Numbered from the stretch's first letter, positions 48,400 to 59,386 are shown. The stretch is DNA of 64,000 nucleotides from Lactiplantibacillus pentosus (GCF_003641185.1 NZ_CP032757.1:496001-560000), one strand, 5' to 3'. Numbers and translations are program-made. The notes: generated by a model from the letters alone, not told the origin.

Positions 48400-48743
48400 C
48401 TCCGTTGACTGTTGCTGGTAATCCGGTTTGGAACTACCGGTGTCTGTCGCATTTTGATAGTGAGGTCGGTTAAATCACGCCATCCAGTACACCAGTCACA
48501 CTTGCAAATTTAACCGACGAATCAGCTTGAGCTCAAAAGGTCACTGACCAAACTAACGGTCAAATTAGTCATCATTCAGTCCCATCGCCGTAGCAACTGC
48601 CCACCGACTGCCGGCTAGCTACCAAGCCCTGAATAGCGATTGCGTTATGGTTGCCTTTTCACTAGGCGTTAGGTAAGCTAATTGGACCCACAGTACGGAA
48701 CCAATTAGTCACCCGCAGATGGTGTAGAAAGGATGGGCGAATC
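48400..48743 (+). promoter_or_regulatory. Structured leader upstream of kup
   Basis: The region between mazF and kup has several hairpins and no gene. These are CCGGT/ACCGG (about 48423-48440), a perfect 11-pair stem GTCGGTTAAAT (48465-48475) with ATTTAACCGAC (48508-48518), and CTAATTGG (48678-48685) with CCAATTAG (48701-48708). c-di-AMP riboswitches often precede potassium transporter genes, but I cannot find their conserved core, so this is an unassigned leader. Confidence 0.4.
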
Positions 48744-50726
48744 ATGAGTAAGCAGACGCAGTTAAGTAAGCGCCGCGCCGCCGGTCTGTTAGTGGCGATG
48801 GGCGTGGTATATGGCGATATTGGGACGAGTCCCCTCTACGTGATGAAGGCAATCGTGACCGGTCAAGGTGGTCTTCAAGCCGTTGATGAAACTTTTATGT
48901 TAGGGGCGGTCTCGTTAGTGTTTTGGACGATGACGCTGCTAACAACGGTCAAATACGTGATGATTGCGCTCAATGCGGATAATCATGGTGAAGGCGGTAT
49001 TTTCTCCCTATTTGCATTAGTTCGGCACCGGGCCCGCTGGTTGGTCGTACCGGCGATGATTGGTGGTGCCGCACTATTAGCCGATGGGGCGTTGACCCCC
49101 GCGGTGACGGTGACGACGGCCATTGAAGGCTTGCGTGATGTGCCAGCTTACGTGCAACTCTTTGGGACGGGCCAGCAAGCCATCATTATCATCACGTTGG
49201 CGATTATTACGGGCTTGTTCATGTTGCAACGTTTCGGCACCAATACGATTGGTAAACTATTTGGACCAATCATGCTCGCGTGGTTCACTTTTCTAGGCCT
49301 GAGTGGGCTCCTGAACTTGACGCACGATTGGACGATTTTGCGGGCGCTCAATCCCTACTATGCCGGCATGTTACTGATTAGTCCCGCCAATAAAGTCGGC
49401 ATTTTGATCTTAGGGAGCGTCTTTCTGGCAACGACGGGGGCGGAGGCGTTGTATAGCGACCTCGGGCATGTCGGTAAGACCAATATTCGGTTGAGTTGGC
49501 CGTATGTCAAAATCTGCTTACTGTTGAGCTACTTCGGACAAGCCGCTTGGATTTTGGGCCCCGGACAGGCACGGCAGGGTAACGTTAATCCGTTTTTTGC
49601 TATGTTACCAGCTAATTTGACGATGGCTGCCGTTATTTTTGCGACGGTCGCTGCGATTATTGCGTCGCAGTCACTGATTAGCGGGTCGTTTACCCTGGTC
49701 AGCGAGGCGATTCGGCTCAAGTTGTTCCCACGACTGTTCACCACTTATCCCGGAAATGCGGTCGGTCAGATGTATCTGCCAGCCGTCAACTGGGGTCTCT
49801 GGGTCGTGACGAGTTCGCTCGTGCTGTTCTTTCAAACTAGTGAAAAGATGGAAGCCGCCTATGGATTAGCGATTACGTTGACGATGCTCATGACGACAAC
49901 GCTGATTTACGCCTATATGCGCCAAAAACGAGTGCCGATTCTCGGTGCCGGCAGTCTGACTGCTTTCTTTGCGGTGATCGAAGGCATCTTCTTAGTGGCC
50001 AGTGCCGCTAAATTTTGGCACGGGGGCTACGTGGCTGTCGGGCTGGCGCTACTGATTTTCTTAGTGATGGCCATCTGGTATCGGGGTGAACAACTGGTGA
50101 AGCAGCACAGCCAACCGCTCAGCCTGAGTCAGTACAAGCCGCAGCTGGCCCGTTTGCGTGATGACCAAACGATCGATAAGTTTCAAACCAATGTCGTCTT
50201 CTTAACGAGCCGCATGGACGGGGACCAATTGGAGCGGCAGGTCTTGTATTCGATTCTGGACAAGTGGCCCAAACGTGCGGATGTCTACTGGTTCGTCAAC
50301 GTCACGATTACCGATGAGCCGTATACCGCTGAATACAAGGTCGATACGCTCGCCACTGATTACGTGGTGATGGTCAAACTCTACCTGGGATTCCGCGTGC
50401 GCCAGGATATCAACCGCTACCTGCGCACGATCGTCCGTGATTTGATGGCTTCAGGACGGCTAGCCTCACAGGAACAGACGTACTCCGTAACACCGGGACG
50501 CGACGTGGGTGATTTCCGCTTCGTCATCATTGAGGAAAAGTTGACGAATAGTAGTCGCTTATCCCGATTAGACCGGTTGGTGCTCGAAACTAAGTTGGCG
50601 ATCAAGAAATACGCGACGACGCCTGCCAAATGGTTTGGCCTGGAATTTTCAGAAGTCACCGTGGAGACCGTCCCGATTTTGTTCAGTGAGATCCCCGCAC
50701 TGCCGATTACGGAGAAACAGGCTTAG
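48744..50726 (+). CDS. kup: Potassium uptake protein Kup
   Basis: Kup is a low-affinity K+:H+ symporter. The 660-residue protein begins the transport domain with [18 protein letters not shown] (about 20-37), has about 12 membrane segments to residue 455, and a cytosolic C-terminal domain of about 200 residues. Conserved [17 protein letters not shown] and [10 protein letters not shown] segments are present. GAAAGGATGG precedes the ATG. In lactic acid bacteria Kup-type transporters can be inhibited by c-di-AMP through the C-terminal domain. Confidence 0.95.
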   Translation: MSKQTQLSKRRAAGLLVAMGVVYGDIGTSPLYVMKAIVTGQGGLQAVDETFMLGAVSLVFWTMTLLTTVKYVMIALNADNHGEGGIFSLFALVRHRARWLVVPAMIGGAALLADGALTPAVTVTTAIEGLRDVPAYVQLFGTGQQAIIIITLAIITGLFMLQRFGTNTIGKLFGPIMLAWFTFLGLSGLLNLTHDWTILRALNPYYAGMLLISPANKVGILILGSVFLATTGAEALYSDLGHVGKTNIRLSWPYVKICLLLSYFGQAAWILGPGQARQGNVNPFFAMLPANLTMAAVIFATVAAIIASQSLISGSFTLVSEAIRLKLFPRLFTTYPGNAVGQMYLPAVNWGLWVVTSSLVLFFQTSEKMEAAYGLAITLTMLMTTTLIYAYMRQKRVPILGAGSLTAFFAVIEGIFLVASAAKFWHGGYVAVGLALLIFLVMAIWYRGEQLVKQHSQPLSLSQYKPQLARLRDDQTIDKFQTNVVFLTSRMDGDQLERQVLYSILDKWPKRADVYWFVNVTITDEPYTAEYKVDTLATDYVVMVKLYLGFRVRQDINRYLRTIVRDLMASGRLASQEQTYSVTPGRDVGDFRFVIIEEKLTNSSRLSRLDRLVLETKLAIKKYATTPAKWFGLEFSEVTVETVPILFSEIPALPITEKQA

Positions 50727-50870
50727 ATAAAACGCTCATTTTGTTTTAATTTAAACGGTGATTTTTATAGCTAATCTAAGCTGCCCTTATCCCAGATGAG
50801 ACAGCTTGTGTCAGTTGATAACTGAATGCTAGCGGCTTGACTGCATCTAAACTTTGATTTAAAAATTAGG

Positions 50871-51195
50871 TTGACAAGTGTGAACTTAAGACTATAATCT
50901 AATTATATTCTAATGATTCACATGCGGTGATGGGATAAGTAAGCTAGTTGGACGCAGCACAGAGAGCCGGGGCAGGTGCAAGCCGGTATGCGGACACAGT
51001 TGAAAATGGTCTTGGAGCATTCAGTGCCGAATGATTAAGTACTGACGGTGGTCCCCGATAGCGGACAAGGGTATCTCAATTCAGTGAGATTGACGTACCT
51101 GATGAGGACTATTTTGTGAGAAATAGTCGAATTAAAGGTGGTAACGCGAGTAATCGTCCTTCTGTCATAACGGCAGTGGGGCGATTTTTTTATTT
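50871..51195 (+). promoter_or_regulatory. T-box leader, methionine (ATG specifier), with promoter
   Basis: TTGACA (50871-50876), 16 bases, TATAAT (50893-50898) make a strong promoter. Stem I has AGAGAG and GGCAGGTGCAAGCC. The specifier stretch TTGAAAATGGTCTTGGAGC aligns with the known GAAC-codon-ACUUUGGAGC pattern and presents ATG (51006-51008), so tRNA-Met is the predicted effector. The antiterminator sequence AAGGTGGTAACGCG is at about 51135-51148. The terminator pairs AATCGTCC (51152-51159) with GGGGCGATT (51178-51186), followed by T. It controls the ABC importer downstream. Confidence 0.9.
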
Positions 51196-51218
51196 TATTT
51201 ATTTGGGAGGTTTCGCAT

Positions 51219-52271
51219 ATGCGGAAAAAGGGACTTATTTTCGGGTTGTTGAGTTTTATTGCACTGGGAACGGTGTTAGCGGGTTGTGGGAGTAGCAGCG
51301 CCAGTACCAAGGGTGCTTCCAAGACTTATAAGTATGGGGAGATTACGATTCCTGCGAAGGATGGGTCGATTTGTAACGCGCCTAACTATATCGCCTATGA
51401 GAAGGGGTTCTTCAAGAAGAACGGCCTCAAGGCTAAGTTAGTCGCCAATCCGCGGGATATCAGTGATTTGGAAGCTGGCTTTGCGAGTGGTAAATACGAT
51501 GCACAAAATGGTGATTTTCAGTACTTACCAGCGATTCAAAATGGCGCACAAATCAAAGCAGTCGGTGGGATTCACCAAGGCTGTATCAAATTATTAGTTC
51601 CGAAGAATTCCAAAATCAATAGTGTCAAGGATTTGAAGGGCAAGACGATTGGGATTCCGGCACAGGGGTCCACACCACAGTACGTGACGTCAATTGCTTT
51701 ACAACACGCGGGCATCGACCCGAAGACGGGCGTGACGTGGAAGGTTTACAGTACTGATTTACTCGCAAAAGCCGCTGAAAAGGGGCAGGTCGATGCGATT
51801 GGGACGGTCGATCCATATGCTTATCAAGCGCAACGGGAAGATGGCTTCAAGACGATCATCGACAATAACAACAATAGTGGCAATGCCAAGATGGCGGCCA
51901 TGGGCATGAAATCAAAGGGTTCTTGCTGCTACCTCTACCTCTCAAGCAAGTTGATCAAGGAAAATCCAGCTAAGGCGAAGGCTATCGTTCGGTCATACAA
52001 ACAAGCGGCTGCCTGGATCAACAAGCATCCAGAAGAAACGGCCAAGATTGAGTTGAACAAGGGTTACGTTTCAAAGACCAAGTTTATCAACGTCAAGAAC
52101 GTCACTCAGATTTTGAAGGATGAACATTTTGAATTGAACTTGAAGACCGGTAAGGAAGACTTGAGCTACTACATCAAGCAATTGAAACAAGCCGGTTACT
52201 TGAAGAAGAACACGAACAACAAACAGTTACTGAAACAAGCTTACTGGTACCCAGACTTGTCGAAGGATTAA
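51219..52271 (+). CDS. NitT/TauT-type substrate-binding lipoprotein
   Basis: The 350-residue protein has a lipoprotein signal (VLAGC) and the periplasmic-binding fold of the SsuA/TauA/ThiY type (NAPNYIAYEKGFFKKNGL, VKDLKGKTIGIPAQGSTPQY). It feeds the permease and ATPase encoded next. The family binds sulfonates, nitrate, pyrimidine precursors and other small molecules. The methionine T-box suggests methionine or a sulfur compound used to make it. Four cysteines (SICNAP, HQGCIK, GSCCY) in the mature part are unusual for a secreted protein and may form disulfides or bind a ligand. Confidence 0.85.
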   Translation: MRKKGLIFGLLSFIALGTVLAGCGSSSASTKGASKTYKYGEITIPAKDGSICNAPNYIAYEKGFFKKNGLKAKLVANPRDISDLEAGFASGKYDAQNGDFQYLPAIQNGAQIKAVGGIHQGCIKLLVPKNSKINSVKDLKGKTIGIPAQGSTPQYVTSIALQHAGIDPKTGVTWKVYSTDLLAKAAEKGQVDAIGTVDPYAYQAQREDGFKTIIDNNNNSGNAKMAAMGMKSKGSCCYLYLSSKLIKENPAKAKAIVRSYKQAAAWINKHPEETAKIELNKGYVSKTKFINVKNVTQILKDEHFELNLKTGKEDLSYYIKQLKQAGYLKKNTNNKQLLKQAYWYPDLSKD

Positions 52272-52291
52272 GTTGAAGGAGGTTGAATCAC

Positions 52292-53305
52292 ATGCAAATC
52301 ACAGCAGTCCAATTGAGTCGTAAAAAGGCTGCGCAGGCCACCAAGACGACCGGGCGTTACTGGAAGCCGTGGCACCTGACCTGGAATATTATCAGCTTAA
52401 TTGTTGTTGCCCTCGCGTATTTTGAAAATCAATGGGTGACGGCACAAGAATATGTTAATAATCAGACTTATCATTGGTTCTTGGGCCTGTACTTCGCCTA
52501 CTTATTGCTGGTGACGATCATCGGCGCGGTGACCCATGGCCGCATTCGCCGGTACAACGGCCATTTCGCGCAATTAAACGTCTCGTTAGGCGGTTTATTG
52601 ATCGTTCAAGATTTATTGACACAGAAATTTGCGGTCTTGGAACAACCATTTTTCGTTAGTTTTGCCCAGATTTTAGACCAGATGCGTGAAAACGCGGCCT
52701 TGTTGTGGGCCTCGACACTCTCATCGCTGGGCTTGTGGTTAATCAGCTTTGTGATTGGGACGTTGCTGGGCATCTTGCTCGGCCTTGGGATGGGGCGTTA
52801 TCGGCAGTTTAACTACTGGGCTTTCCCGTATTTAAAAGTTATTGGGATCATTCCGGCGGCAGCTTGGATGCCACTGACGATGGTGATTTTCCCGACCAGC
52901 TACATGGCAGAAGTCTTTTTGATTGCCTTTTCCGTCTGGTTCCCGGTAGCGTTTATGACGATTGGTGGGGTCCAAGGTATCAGTAAAGAATACTTTGAAT
53001 CGGCCCGGACCTTGGGCTTTAGCGAGTGGCAAATCATCCGCAAAATCGTGTTACCAGGTGCCCTACCGAGTATTTTTACCGGCGTTTACACGGCGATGGG
53101 CCTATCCTTTACCATGCTAGTGATTTCTGAAATGATTGGCGCCAAAGTCGGGCTAGGTTGGTTTATCAACTGGGCTAAAGGTACCGGTAACTATACCCAG
53201 GTCTACGCGGCCATCGTGATTATGGCGATTCTATTTTCAGTGCTATTTGCGGTGTTCACGAAGGTCCAAGATTACTGCTTGCGTTGGCGCGACAGTAGTC
53301 ACTAG
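52292..53305 (+). CDS. NitT/TauT-type ABC permease
   Basis: The 337-residue membrane protein has an extra N-terminal part with two or three membrane segments (about 30-110) before the standard six-helix permease domain. The EAA motif that contacts the ATPase is visible (EYFESARTLGFSEWQIIRKIVLPGALPSI). AAGGAGG eight bases before the ATG at 52292 sets the start. It lies between the binding protein and ATPase genes of the same operon. Confidence 0.87.
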   Translation: MQITAVQLSRKKAAQATKTTGRYWKPWHLTWNIISLIVVALAYFENQWVTAQEYVNNQTYHWFLGLYFAYLLLVTIIGAVTHGRIRRYNGHFAQLNVSLGGLLIVQDLLTQKFAVLEQPFFVSFAQILDQMRENAALLWASTLSSLGLWLISFVIGTLLGILLGLGMGRYRQFNYWAFPYLKVIGIIPAAAWMPLTMVIFPTSYMAEVFLIAFSVWFPVAFMTIGGVQGISKEYFESARTLGFSEWQIIRKIVLPGALPSIFTGVYTAMGLSFTMLVISEMIGAKVGLGWFINWAKGTGNYTQVYAAIVIMAILFSVLFAVFTKVQDYCLRWRDSSH

Positions 53306-53322
53306 AAAGGAGCTTGGCAATT

Positions 53323-54093
53323 ATGGGATTACTGACAGTACAACATGTCAATCAGCGATTGGCGGACAACACTGGTCGTTCAATTGACGTGTTAGACGAT
53401 ATTGATTTTACGGTCGATCCGGGTGAATTTATCGCCATTATCGGACCTTCAGGTTGTGGCAAGACCACGCTGTTGCGGCTCATTTCAGGATTGGACCAGC
53501 CTGCTAGTGGCCAGTTGAAAATCGACGACCAATTGATTACGCGCCCGGATTATTCGCGGGGCTACGTCTTCCAGCACGGCAGCCTCTTTCCGTGGGCGAC
53601 CATCAAAGAGAACATTAGCGTTGGCTTGAAAGTGACTCGCGGCCGGCACTTCGACCACCAGTTAGTGACACATTATATTGACTTGATGGGACTGACGGGC
53701 TTTGAAAACGCATATCCGCACCAAGTCTCAGGTGGGATGGCGCAACGAGCGGCGTTGGCCCGGTCGATTATCATGAATCCGGAATTATTATTACTGGACG
53801 AACCGATGGGCGCACTCGACGCCTTCACCCGCGCGGATATTCAAAATGTTATTGAACGTGTTTGGCAACAGACCAAGACGACGATGATTTTAGTGACACA
53901 TGACATCGATGAAGCCGTTTATTTGAGTGACCGCATCATTGTCATGACACCGCGCCCCGGACGCATCAAAGAAATCGTGACCAATCCGCTGCCGCATCCG
54001 CGCTCGCGCGTCAGTGCCGATTTTGCGGCTTTCCGTCATCAAATTCAAGATAAACTAAACTTCGGTGCCCGTGACGAACAAGCGGCCCGCTAA
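53323..54093 (+). CDS. NitT/TauT-type ABC ATPase
   Basis: The 256-residue ATPase has Walker A GPSGCGKTTL, the Q-loop region YVFQHGSLFPW, signature VSGGMAQRAALARS, Walker B LLLLDEPMGALD and switch His in VTHDIDEA. It powers the importer formed with the two preceding genes. GAAAGGAG precedes the ATG at 53323; a TTG three codons earlier is less well placed. A strong terminator follows, ending the T-box-controlled operon. Confidence 0.9.
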   Translation: MGLLTVQHVNQRLADNTGRSIDVLDDIDFTVDPGEFIAIIGPSGCGKTTLLRLISGLDQPASGQLKIDDQLITRPDYSRGYVFQHGSLFPWATIKENISVGLKVTRGRHFDHQLVTHYIDLMGLTGFENAYPHQVSGGMAQRAALARSIIMNPELLLLDEPMGALDAFTRADIQNVIERVWQQTKTTMILVTHDIDEAVYLSDRIIVMTPRPGRIKEIVTNPLPHPRSRVSADFAAFRHQIQDKLNFGARDEQAAR

Positions 54094-54095
54094 TT

Positions 54096-54151
54096 AAAAA
54101 TGCTGCTCAAGTGACTTAGCTAATGACTAAGCACTTGAGCAGCATTTTTTT
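54096..54151 (+). terminator. Terminator after ABC importer operon
   Basis: AAAAATGCTGCTCAAGTG and CACTTGAGCAGCATTTTT arms with an inner CTTAG/CTAAG extension form a long stem followed by T residues. Confidence 0.92.
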
Positions 54152-54199
54152 ACTTTGTGGAACTGATTTGAATTGATTTGCAATAGACCATAGGTAAAG

Positions 54200-55090
54200 A
54201 GTTGGATTACTGTTCGTCTGCCGGTGATCTCCTTAGTCCGACTTCGGGGGCCGGCTGACAACGCTGGAACAGGGCGGACATCGATTTGAACTCACGCAGA
54301 AACCCACTGCGCAATTTCAAATACGAGTCTTCTTCTAGCCCGGGAAGACCACCCGGACAAGAAGAACTTCGCCCTTGAGCATTGTCAGCCAGCCCCTTCA
54401 GTCGGGAAACCGCTCGAATGGCGGATGAACGACCACCGAATTAGGTGCAATTGGCCACTGAATATTGGGAGACTGGTCCTTCAAGCAAACTCTGAATTGA
54501 TACCGATGATTAGTTATTGAACGCCGGATTTATTCAACATAAATACTTGTCCGATTCAAATACTGAGATGATGGTCTGAAAATCATTCACTAATCTCAAT
54601 GAATTGGCCTTGAGATCAATCAATAGCATTACCCTTCGTTTAGTGTTTAAAACATTGTTATCTTAGATGGTTAGAGAAAGTTCTGACAATGTTCAGTAAC
54701 ATCGCTGATTCCGATGATTAAAGCCATGAGTATAACAGCTTTTATCAGGAACCAGCTTTACAGTTTGTTACTAAAATAACTGTTTGCTTCGAATCAACGA
54801 CTAGTTTATTTAAAGTTGGGTCCGCACATGTCTGCCTTTCGAATACCATCCCTGGCTGGAAGGTGTTTCTGACAATGCTCAGCGATGAAATTCCACTTAG
54901 CAAGCGTTTTTGGCTTGGTTAGTGGAAGACCAGTATTTAAGACGTGGTTTGTCGGCTTAAATCTGCGTCCATCGCGTTCCAGCGTTGTCAGAAATGCCTG
55001 TAAGCCGGCCTAGGACGCAGCTGGCCAAATAGTTTTATGCAAACCTGCACTGTTTCCAGCGGTCCTCAGCTGGCGGTTTTGAACTTAAGC
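54200..55090. repeat. Dispersed structured element, copy E7 (reference full copy)
   Basis: A module: closing stem GTTCGTCTGCC (54212-54222) with GGCGGATGAAC (54420-54430); CCGACT (54238-54243) with AGTCGG (54400-54405); GGCTGACAACGCT (54253-54265) with AGCATTGTCAGCC (54378-54390); GGGCG with CGCCC (54272-54276, 54370-54374); ATTTGAA with TTCAAAT (54284-54290, 54316-54322) enclosing CGCAG/CTGCG; and TTCTTCT with AGAAGAA (54330-54336, 54360-54366) enclosing CCGGG/CCCGG. B module: CTGACAATGCT (54869-54879) with AGCGTTGTCAG (54981-54991). It lies between two convergent operons and ends 18 bases from the carB stop. Confidence 0.87.
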
Positions 55091-55107
55091 GCTTAATAAC
55101 GTAACAA

Positions 55108-58100
55108 CTAAGCCCGCACCGGCGCAGGTACGACGGTTAGGAGTGTCACTAAAGTGTCGATGGCTGTGATGAGCGGTTGACCGTGGTTGAGGGCGGCCGT
55201 TGCCACGGGGTTATGTGGTTGGTCGTCAAGCGTGAAGCCGATTGCAGTAGTGGTTGCATCCCAATCGCTAGGGTCGTGGATGATCGTGACTGGTACGTCG
55301 TGAGTTTTCAACAAAGCTTGAACACCAGCATGCGTTAAGGTCGCATTGTCGGTGATAATACCAGCGGATGGTTGCCAGTCATTGACTTGGTAACTATCGG
55401 CCATTGCTGCGTGCCAAGCGGCGGCAATGGTCGGACCGACGCCCAGCGTTTCGCCCGTCGATTTCATTTCCGGACTTAGGACGACCGGCGTCTGTGGCAG
55501 CTTGTTGAACGAAAAGACGGGGGCTTTGATGGCGACTTGATTGGGCTGTGGCGTCAGTAATCCTGGCTGCAGTCCGAGGTCGGCGAACGTTTGACCCAGG
55601 ATCAGTTGCGTCGCAAGTTGGGCAAGCGGCAAGTGCGTCACTTTACTCATGTATGGTACCGTCCGGCTGGCCCGTGGGTTGACGTCAATGACGTAGACCT
55701 TGTCGGTGACGACAAATTGGATATTCATCATGCCGATACAGTGTAGGTGTTGGGCGAGTTTGGTGGCAATGGTGACAATTTGGTCTTGGACCGTGGCCGA
55801 CAAATGTTGGGGCGGATAGACCGTGATCGAATCACCAGAGTGCACACCAGCCCCTTCGATATGTTCCATGATTCCGGGAATGAAGCAGTGCGTGCCGTCA
55901 GAAAGCACGTCGACCTCACATTCGGTCCCGGCTAAGTACTGGTCCATCAAAATAGGGGCGCCATGACCCGCCGCGACTGCGGATTTAATGACCGGCGTGA
56001 GTTCCTGAGCATCATGCACGATGGCCATTGCCCGGCCGCCCAGCACGAAACTCGGACGTACGAGCAGTGGATAGCCGATGGTTTCGGCGGCTTTGAGTGC
56101 ACCGTCAAAATCAGTGACGGTGGTGCCGGCAGCTTGAGCAATGTCTAATTGTTGCAAACAGGCCGCAAAGTCTTGCCGATTTTCGGTCAGGTCCGTCGCA
56201 GCAACACTCGTTCCGAGAACGTTAACACCGCATTCCGTTAACTGTTGGGCGAGGTTAATGGCCGTTTGACCACCAAATTGAACGATGACACCAACTGGTT
56301 GTTCAAGTTCGATAATCGGCATTAACCGTTCGATGGTCAGCGGTTCGAAGTAGAGCTTATCCGAAGTCGAGAAGTCGGTCGAAACGGTCTCGGGATTGTT
56401 ATTGACCACGATTGCGTGGTAACCCGCTTGCTGAATCGCCTTGATACAGTGGACGGTCGTGTAGTCGAATTCGATACCTTGCCCGATTCGAATCGGACCC
56501 GAGCCAAGTACGAGAATGCTGTGGCCGAGTGCTTGACTCTCATTGGTTTGACCAAAGGCGGTGCTGTAAAAATACGGCGTGACGCTCGCAAATTCGCCGG
56601 CGCAAGTATCGACCATTTTGTAAACGAATGGTAAATCAGCGGTCAATTGTGCAACGGTGGCGAGCGGTTGGTGCGTGTAATGTGCAATGGTAGCCAAGCT
56701 CAAGCCATATTTTTTAGCGGCTAATAGATGACTGGCTGTCGCATTGTGGGTTAAATCCTGGATAAGTGTCGTAATGTGTTGCAATTTGCTCAGGAAAAAC
56801 GGGGTGATGCCGGTCAATTCGGACAGTTTAGCGAGTGGCCAGCCCGCCTGGAGCGCACCAAGTAGGTAAAAGAGCCGTTGGTCGGTCGGATGCGTCAGCT
56901 GATCGATATATTCAGCAGTGGTGACGAGGTGATTCGGCTTTAAGGTCGTCTGAACAGTCGAGTCGGTTTCCAATGAGGCAATTGCTTTCAAGGTCGCTTC
57001 CTCAAGCGTCGACCCGATGGCCATCACTTCGCCGGTCGCTTTCATCTGGGTGCCTAAATGGGCGTCGGCCGTCGGAAATTTATCGAAAGCAAAACGGGGA
57101 ATCTTGGCGACGACGTAATCGAGCGCTGGTTCGAAGGCAGCGTAGGTCGTTTGAGTGACTGGATTTTTGATTTCAGATAAATTCAGTCCGACCGCAATTT
57201 CCGCAGCGATTTTGGCGATTGGATAGCCGGTCGCTTTGGAAGCCAAAGCAGAAGAACGGCTGACCCGTGGATTGACTTCGATGACGTAGTACTGCTGACT
57301 GGCCGGATCTTGGGCTAATTGGACGTTGCAGCCACCCTTGATATCTAGGGCTTCAACGATGGTCAAAGCAGCGGTCCGTAACCGTTGATATTCAGTATCC
57401 GTCAACGTCTGAACGGGGGCGTAGACGATCGAATCGCCCGTGTGAATGCCGACAGGGTCGAAGTTTTCCATTGAGCAGACGATGATTTTGTCACCCTGAT
57501 TATCACGCATCACTTCGAATTCGATTTCTTTATAGCCCGCAATACTCTGCTCAATCAGACATTCGTTGACCGGCGACATAGTGAGTCCCCGTTGTAACGT
57601 TTGTGTTAATTCGGTGGCGTTATTGGCGATCCCGCCACCAGAACCACCGAGCGTGAAGGCTGGCCGCACGATGACTGGATAGCCGATTTTTTCAGCAAAC
57701 TTAAGGGCACTAGCCACGTGGTGAACCGTCGTACTAGCGGGAATCGGTTGTTGGAGTCGATTCATCAGCGATTTGAAGGCGGCCCGGTCCTCGGCTTGGT
57801 TAATGGTGGCCAGCGATGTGCCTAAGAGTTGAATGTGTAACTCCGTCAGAACACCCGCCTGGTCGAGCGCCATCGCCAAGTTCAAGCCGGTTTGCCCGCC
57901 AAGTGTGGGAAGTAAGGCGTCGGGACGGGTCGCTTGTAAGATTTTGGTGACACTACTGAGCGTTAGTGGTTGTAAATAGACTTCATCGGCCGTCGTTGTG
58001 TCGGTCATAATGGTGGCCGGGTTCGAGTTGATGAGGATTACATGGTAGCCAGCCGCTTTGAGACTGAGACAAGCCTGAGTGCCAGCGTAGTCAAATTCGG

Positions 58101-58170
58101 CCGCTTGACCGATCTTGATTGGACCGGACCCGATGACGGCGATGGAATGGATTTTAGTATTTTTAGGCAT
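55108..58170 (-). CDS. carB: Carbamoyl-phosphate synthase large subunit (arginine type)
   Basis: CarB makes carbamoyl phosphate from ammonia, bicarbonate and two ATP. The 1020-residue protein has two ATP-grasp halves, each opening with an [16 protein letters not shown] motif (near 13 and 550), the oligomerisation segment between them and a short C-terminal MGS-like domain. It is about 40-50 residues shorter than pyrimidine-type CarB, as in the arginine-specific Bacillus enzyme. Its start overlaps the end of carA by eight bases. Position opposite argCJBDF indicates arginine control; a separate pyrimidine-linked pair is known in L. plantarum. Confidence 0.95.
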   Translation of the reverse strand: MPKNTKIHSIAVIGSGPIKIGQAAEFDYAGTQACLSLKAAGYHVILINSNPATIMTDTTTADEVYLQPLTLSSVTKILQATRPDALLPTLGGQTGLNLAMALDQAGVLTELHIQLLGTSLATINQAEDRAAFKSLMNRLQQPIPASTTVHHVASALKFAEKIGYPVIVRPAFTLGGSGGGIANNATELTQTLQRGLTMSPVNECLIEQSIAGYKEIEFEVMRDNQGDKIIVCSMENFDPVGIHTGDSIVYAPVQTLTDTEYQRLRTAALTIVEALDIKGGCNVQLAQDPASQQYYVIEVNPRVSRSSALASKATGYPIAKIAAEIAVGLNLSEIKNPVTQTTYAAFEPALDYVVAKIPRFAFDKFPTADAHLGTQMKATGEVMAIGSTLEEATLKAIASLETDSTVQTTLKPNHLVTTAEYIDQLTHPTDQRLFYLLGALQAGWPLAKLSELTGITPFFLSKLQHITTLIQDLTHNATASHLLAAKKYGLSLATIAHYTHQPLATVAQLTADLPFVYKMVDTCAGEFASVTPYFYSTAFGQTNESQALGHSILVLGSGPIRIGQGIEFDYTTVHCIKAIQQAGYHAIVVNNNPETVSTDFSTSDKLYFEPLTIERLMPIIELEQPVGVIVQFGGQTAINLAQQLTECGVNVLGTSVAATDLTENRQDFAACLQQLDIAQAAGTTVTDFDGALKAAETIGYPLLVRPSFVLGGRAMAIVHDAQELTPVIKSAVAAGHGAPILMDQYLAGTECEVDVLSDGTHCFIPGIMEHIEGAGVHSGDSITVYPPQHLSATVQDQIVTIATKLAQHLHCIGMMNIQFVVTDKVYVIDVNPRASRTVPYMSKVTHLPLAQLATQLILGQTFADLGLQPGLLTPQPNQVAIKAPVFSFNKLPQTPVVLSPEMKSTGETLGVGPTIAAAWHAAMADSYQVNDWQPSAGIITDNATLTHAGVQALLKTHDVPVTIIHDPSDWDATTTAIGFTLDDQPHNPVATAALNHGQPLITAIDTLVTLLTVVPAPVRA

Positions 58171-59233
58171 TAACGACGGCCTCCTTTTGAATCGTTAGTA
58201 AGAAATTATCGAAGAATTGACCCGCTTCTTTGGGCCCCGGATGGGCTTCGGGGTGAAATTGAACGGACATGACGGCTTGATGCGGCAGCCGTAGCCCCTC
58301 AATACTGCCGTCGTTCAGTTCGGTATGGGTGACCATCAGCGGGGTGGCTTTGATAGAAGCCGGGTCGACAGCGTAATCGTGATTTTGCGACGTCATCATG
58401 ACGCTGCCATCAACACAGGCTTGTACCGGATGATTCATCCCGTGGTGCCCAAATGGTAATTGGTAAGTCTGAGCGCCGTATGCGAGGGCAATCAACTGAT
58501 GTCCCAGGCAAATGCCAGCGAGCGGATATTGGTGCGCTAACTGGCGAATCGTTGGCAGGCAAGCTGCGTAGTCAGTTGGGTCGCCGGGGCCGTTGGAGAG
58601 TAAGATACCGTCTGGATGATAGGCGGCAATTGCCTTGAGACTAGTCATGGCGGGGAGTACGACGACGTCACAGCCCCGTTCCTGAAGCTCAGCCGTAATC
58701 GCGGCTTTCTCACCAAAATTGAGGATTGCAATCCGCGGCTTAGATGTTGATGCTGGTACGGCTGGTAGTGGCGCGGCGTTAAGATGATGGGCCGGTAGTG
58801 TGGCGAGTTTGGCATTAAAGTCGCTGACGGGTTGGTTACTTAAAATTGCCATCTGCGTGCCTGTCTGCCGAATATGAATCGTCAAATCGCGGGTGTCGAT
58901 GCCTTCAATGCCCGCAACATGGTGGGTCGTTAAGAAGTTGGCCAGTGATTGACGGCTCGTATAATGATCCTCAAAAGTCGCAAGTTCATGAACGATAATC
59001 GCCTGTGCGCCCACGGTCGGTGCCTGGGCAACGGTCGGGTCGATGCCATAGTTACCAATTAAGGGGTAAGTAAAAGCAATCATTTGATTTAAGTAGGACG
59101 GATCAGTCAGCGTTTCTTGATAACCGGTCATCCCCGTATTGAAGACGACTTGTCCGGACGTCTCTAATTGGCAATCCCCAATCGCCGTTCCAATCCACTG
59201 TGTGCCATCCGCTAAAGTTAAGTATTTGTTCAT
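58163..59233 (-). CDS. carA: Carbamoyl-phosphate synthase small subunit
   Basis: CarA is the glutaminase subunit that hands ammonia to CarB. The 356-residue protein has the N-terminal CPSase domain ([18 protein letters not shown]) and a class I glutamine amidotransferase domain with the nucleophile in [14 protein letters not shown] and the H-E pair in [10 protein letters not shown]. It is transcribed divergently from argC. On the minus strand TTGACA (59318-59313) and TTTACT (59295-59290) 17 bases apart form its promoter. Confidence 0.95.
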   Translation of the reverse strand: MNKYLTLADGTQWIGTAIGDCQLETSGQVVFNTGMTGYQETLTDPSYLNQMIAFTYPLIGNYGIDPTVAQAPTVGAQAIIVHELATFEDHYTSRQSLANFLTTHHVAGIEGIDTRDLTIHIRQTGTQMAILSNQPVSDFNAKLATLPAHHLNAAPLPAVPASTSKPRIAILNFGEKAAITAELQERGCDVVVLPAMTSLKAIAAYHPDGILLSNGPGDPTDYAACLPTIRQLAHQYPLAGICLGHQLIALAYGAQTYQLPFGHHGMNHPVQACVDGSVMMTSQNHDYAVDPASIKATPLMVTHTELNDGSIEGLRLPHQAVMSVQFHPEAHPGPKEAGQFFDNFLLTIQKEAVVNA

Positions 59234-59289
59234 CCCAATCGCACCCTTTCTGATGATTTGGTTAAAATTTCATTTTAGTTAATGGGATA

Positions 59290-59318
59290 AGTAAACAGCA
59301 TTTTAAAACGAATGTCAA
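59290..59318 (-). promoter_or_regulatory. carAB promoter
   Basis: Read on the minus strand, TTGACA and TTTACT are spaced by 17 bases, about 60 bases before the carA start. Confidence 0.6.
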
Positions 59319-59386
59319 TTAAAAATACAAAATAACTGTATAAACAGCTGAATAAAGTTTATTTTATGCAATATACTGAATTAATT

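Noticed and set aside
48400..48743. c-di-AMP (ydaO-type) riboswitch upstream of kup
   Set aside because: Expected from context, but the conserved core sequence could not be found, so only an unassigned leader is reported.
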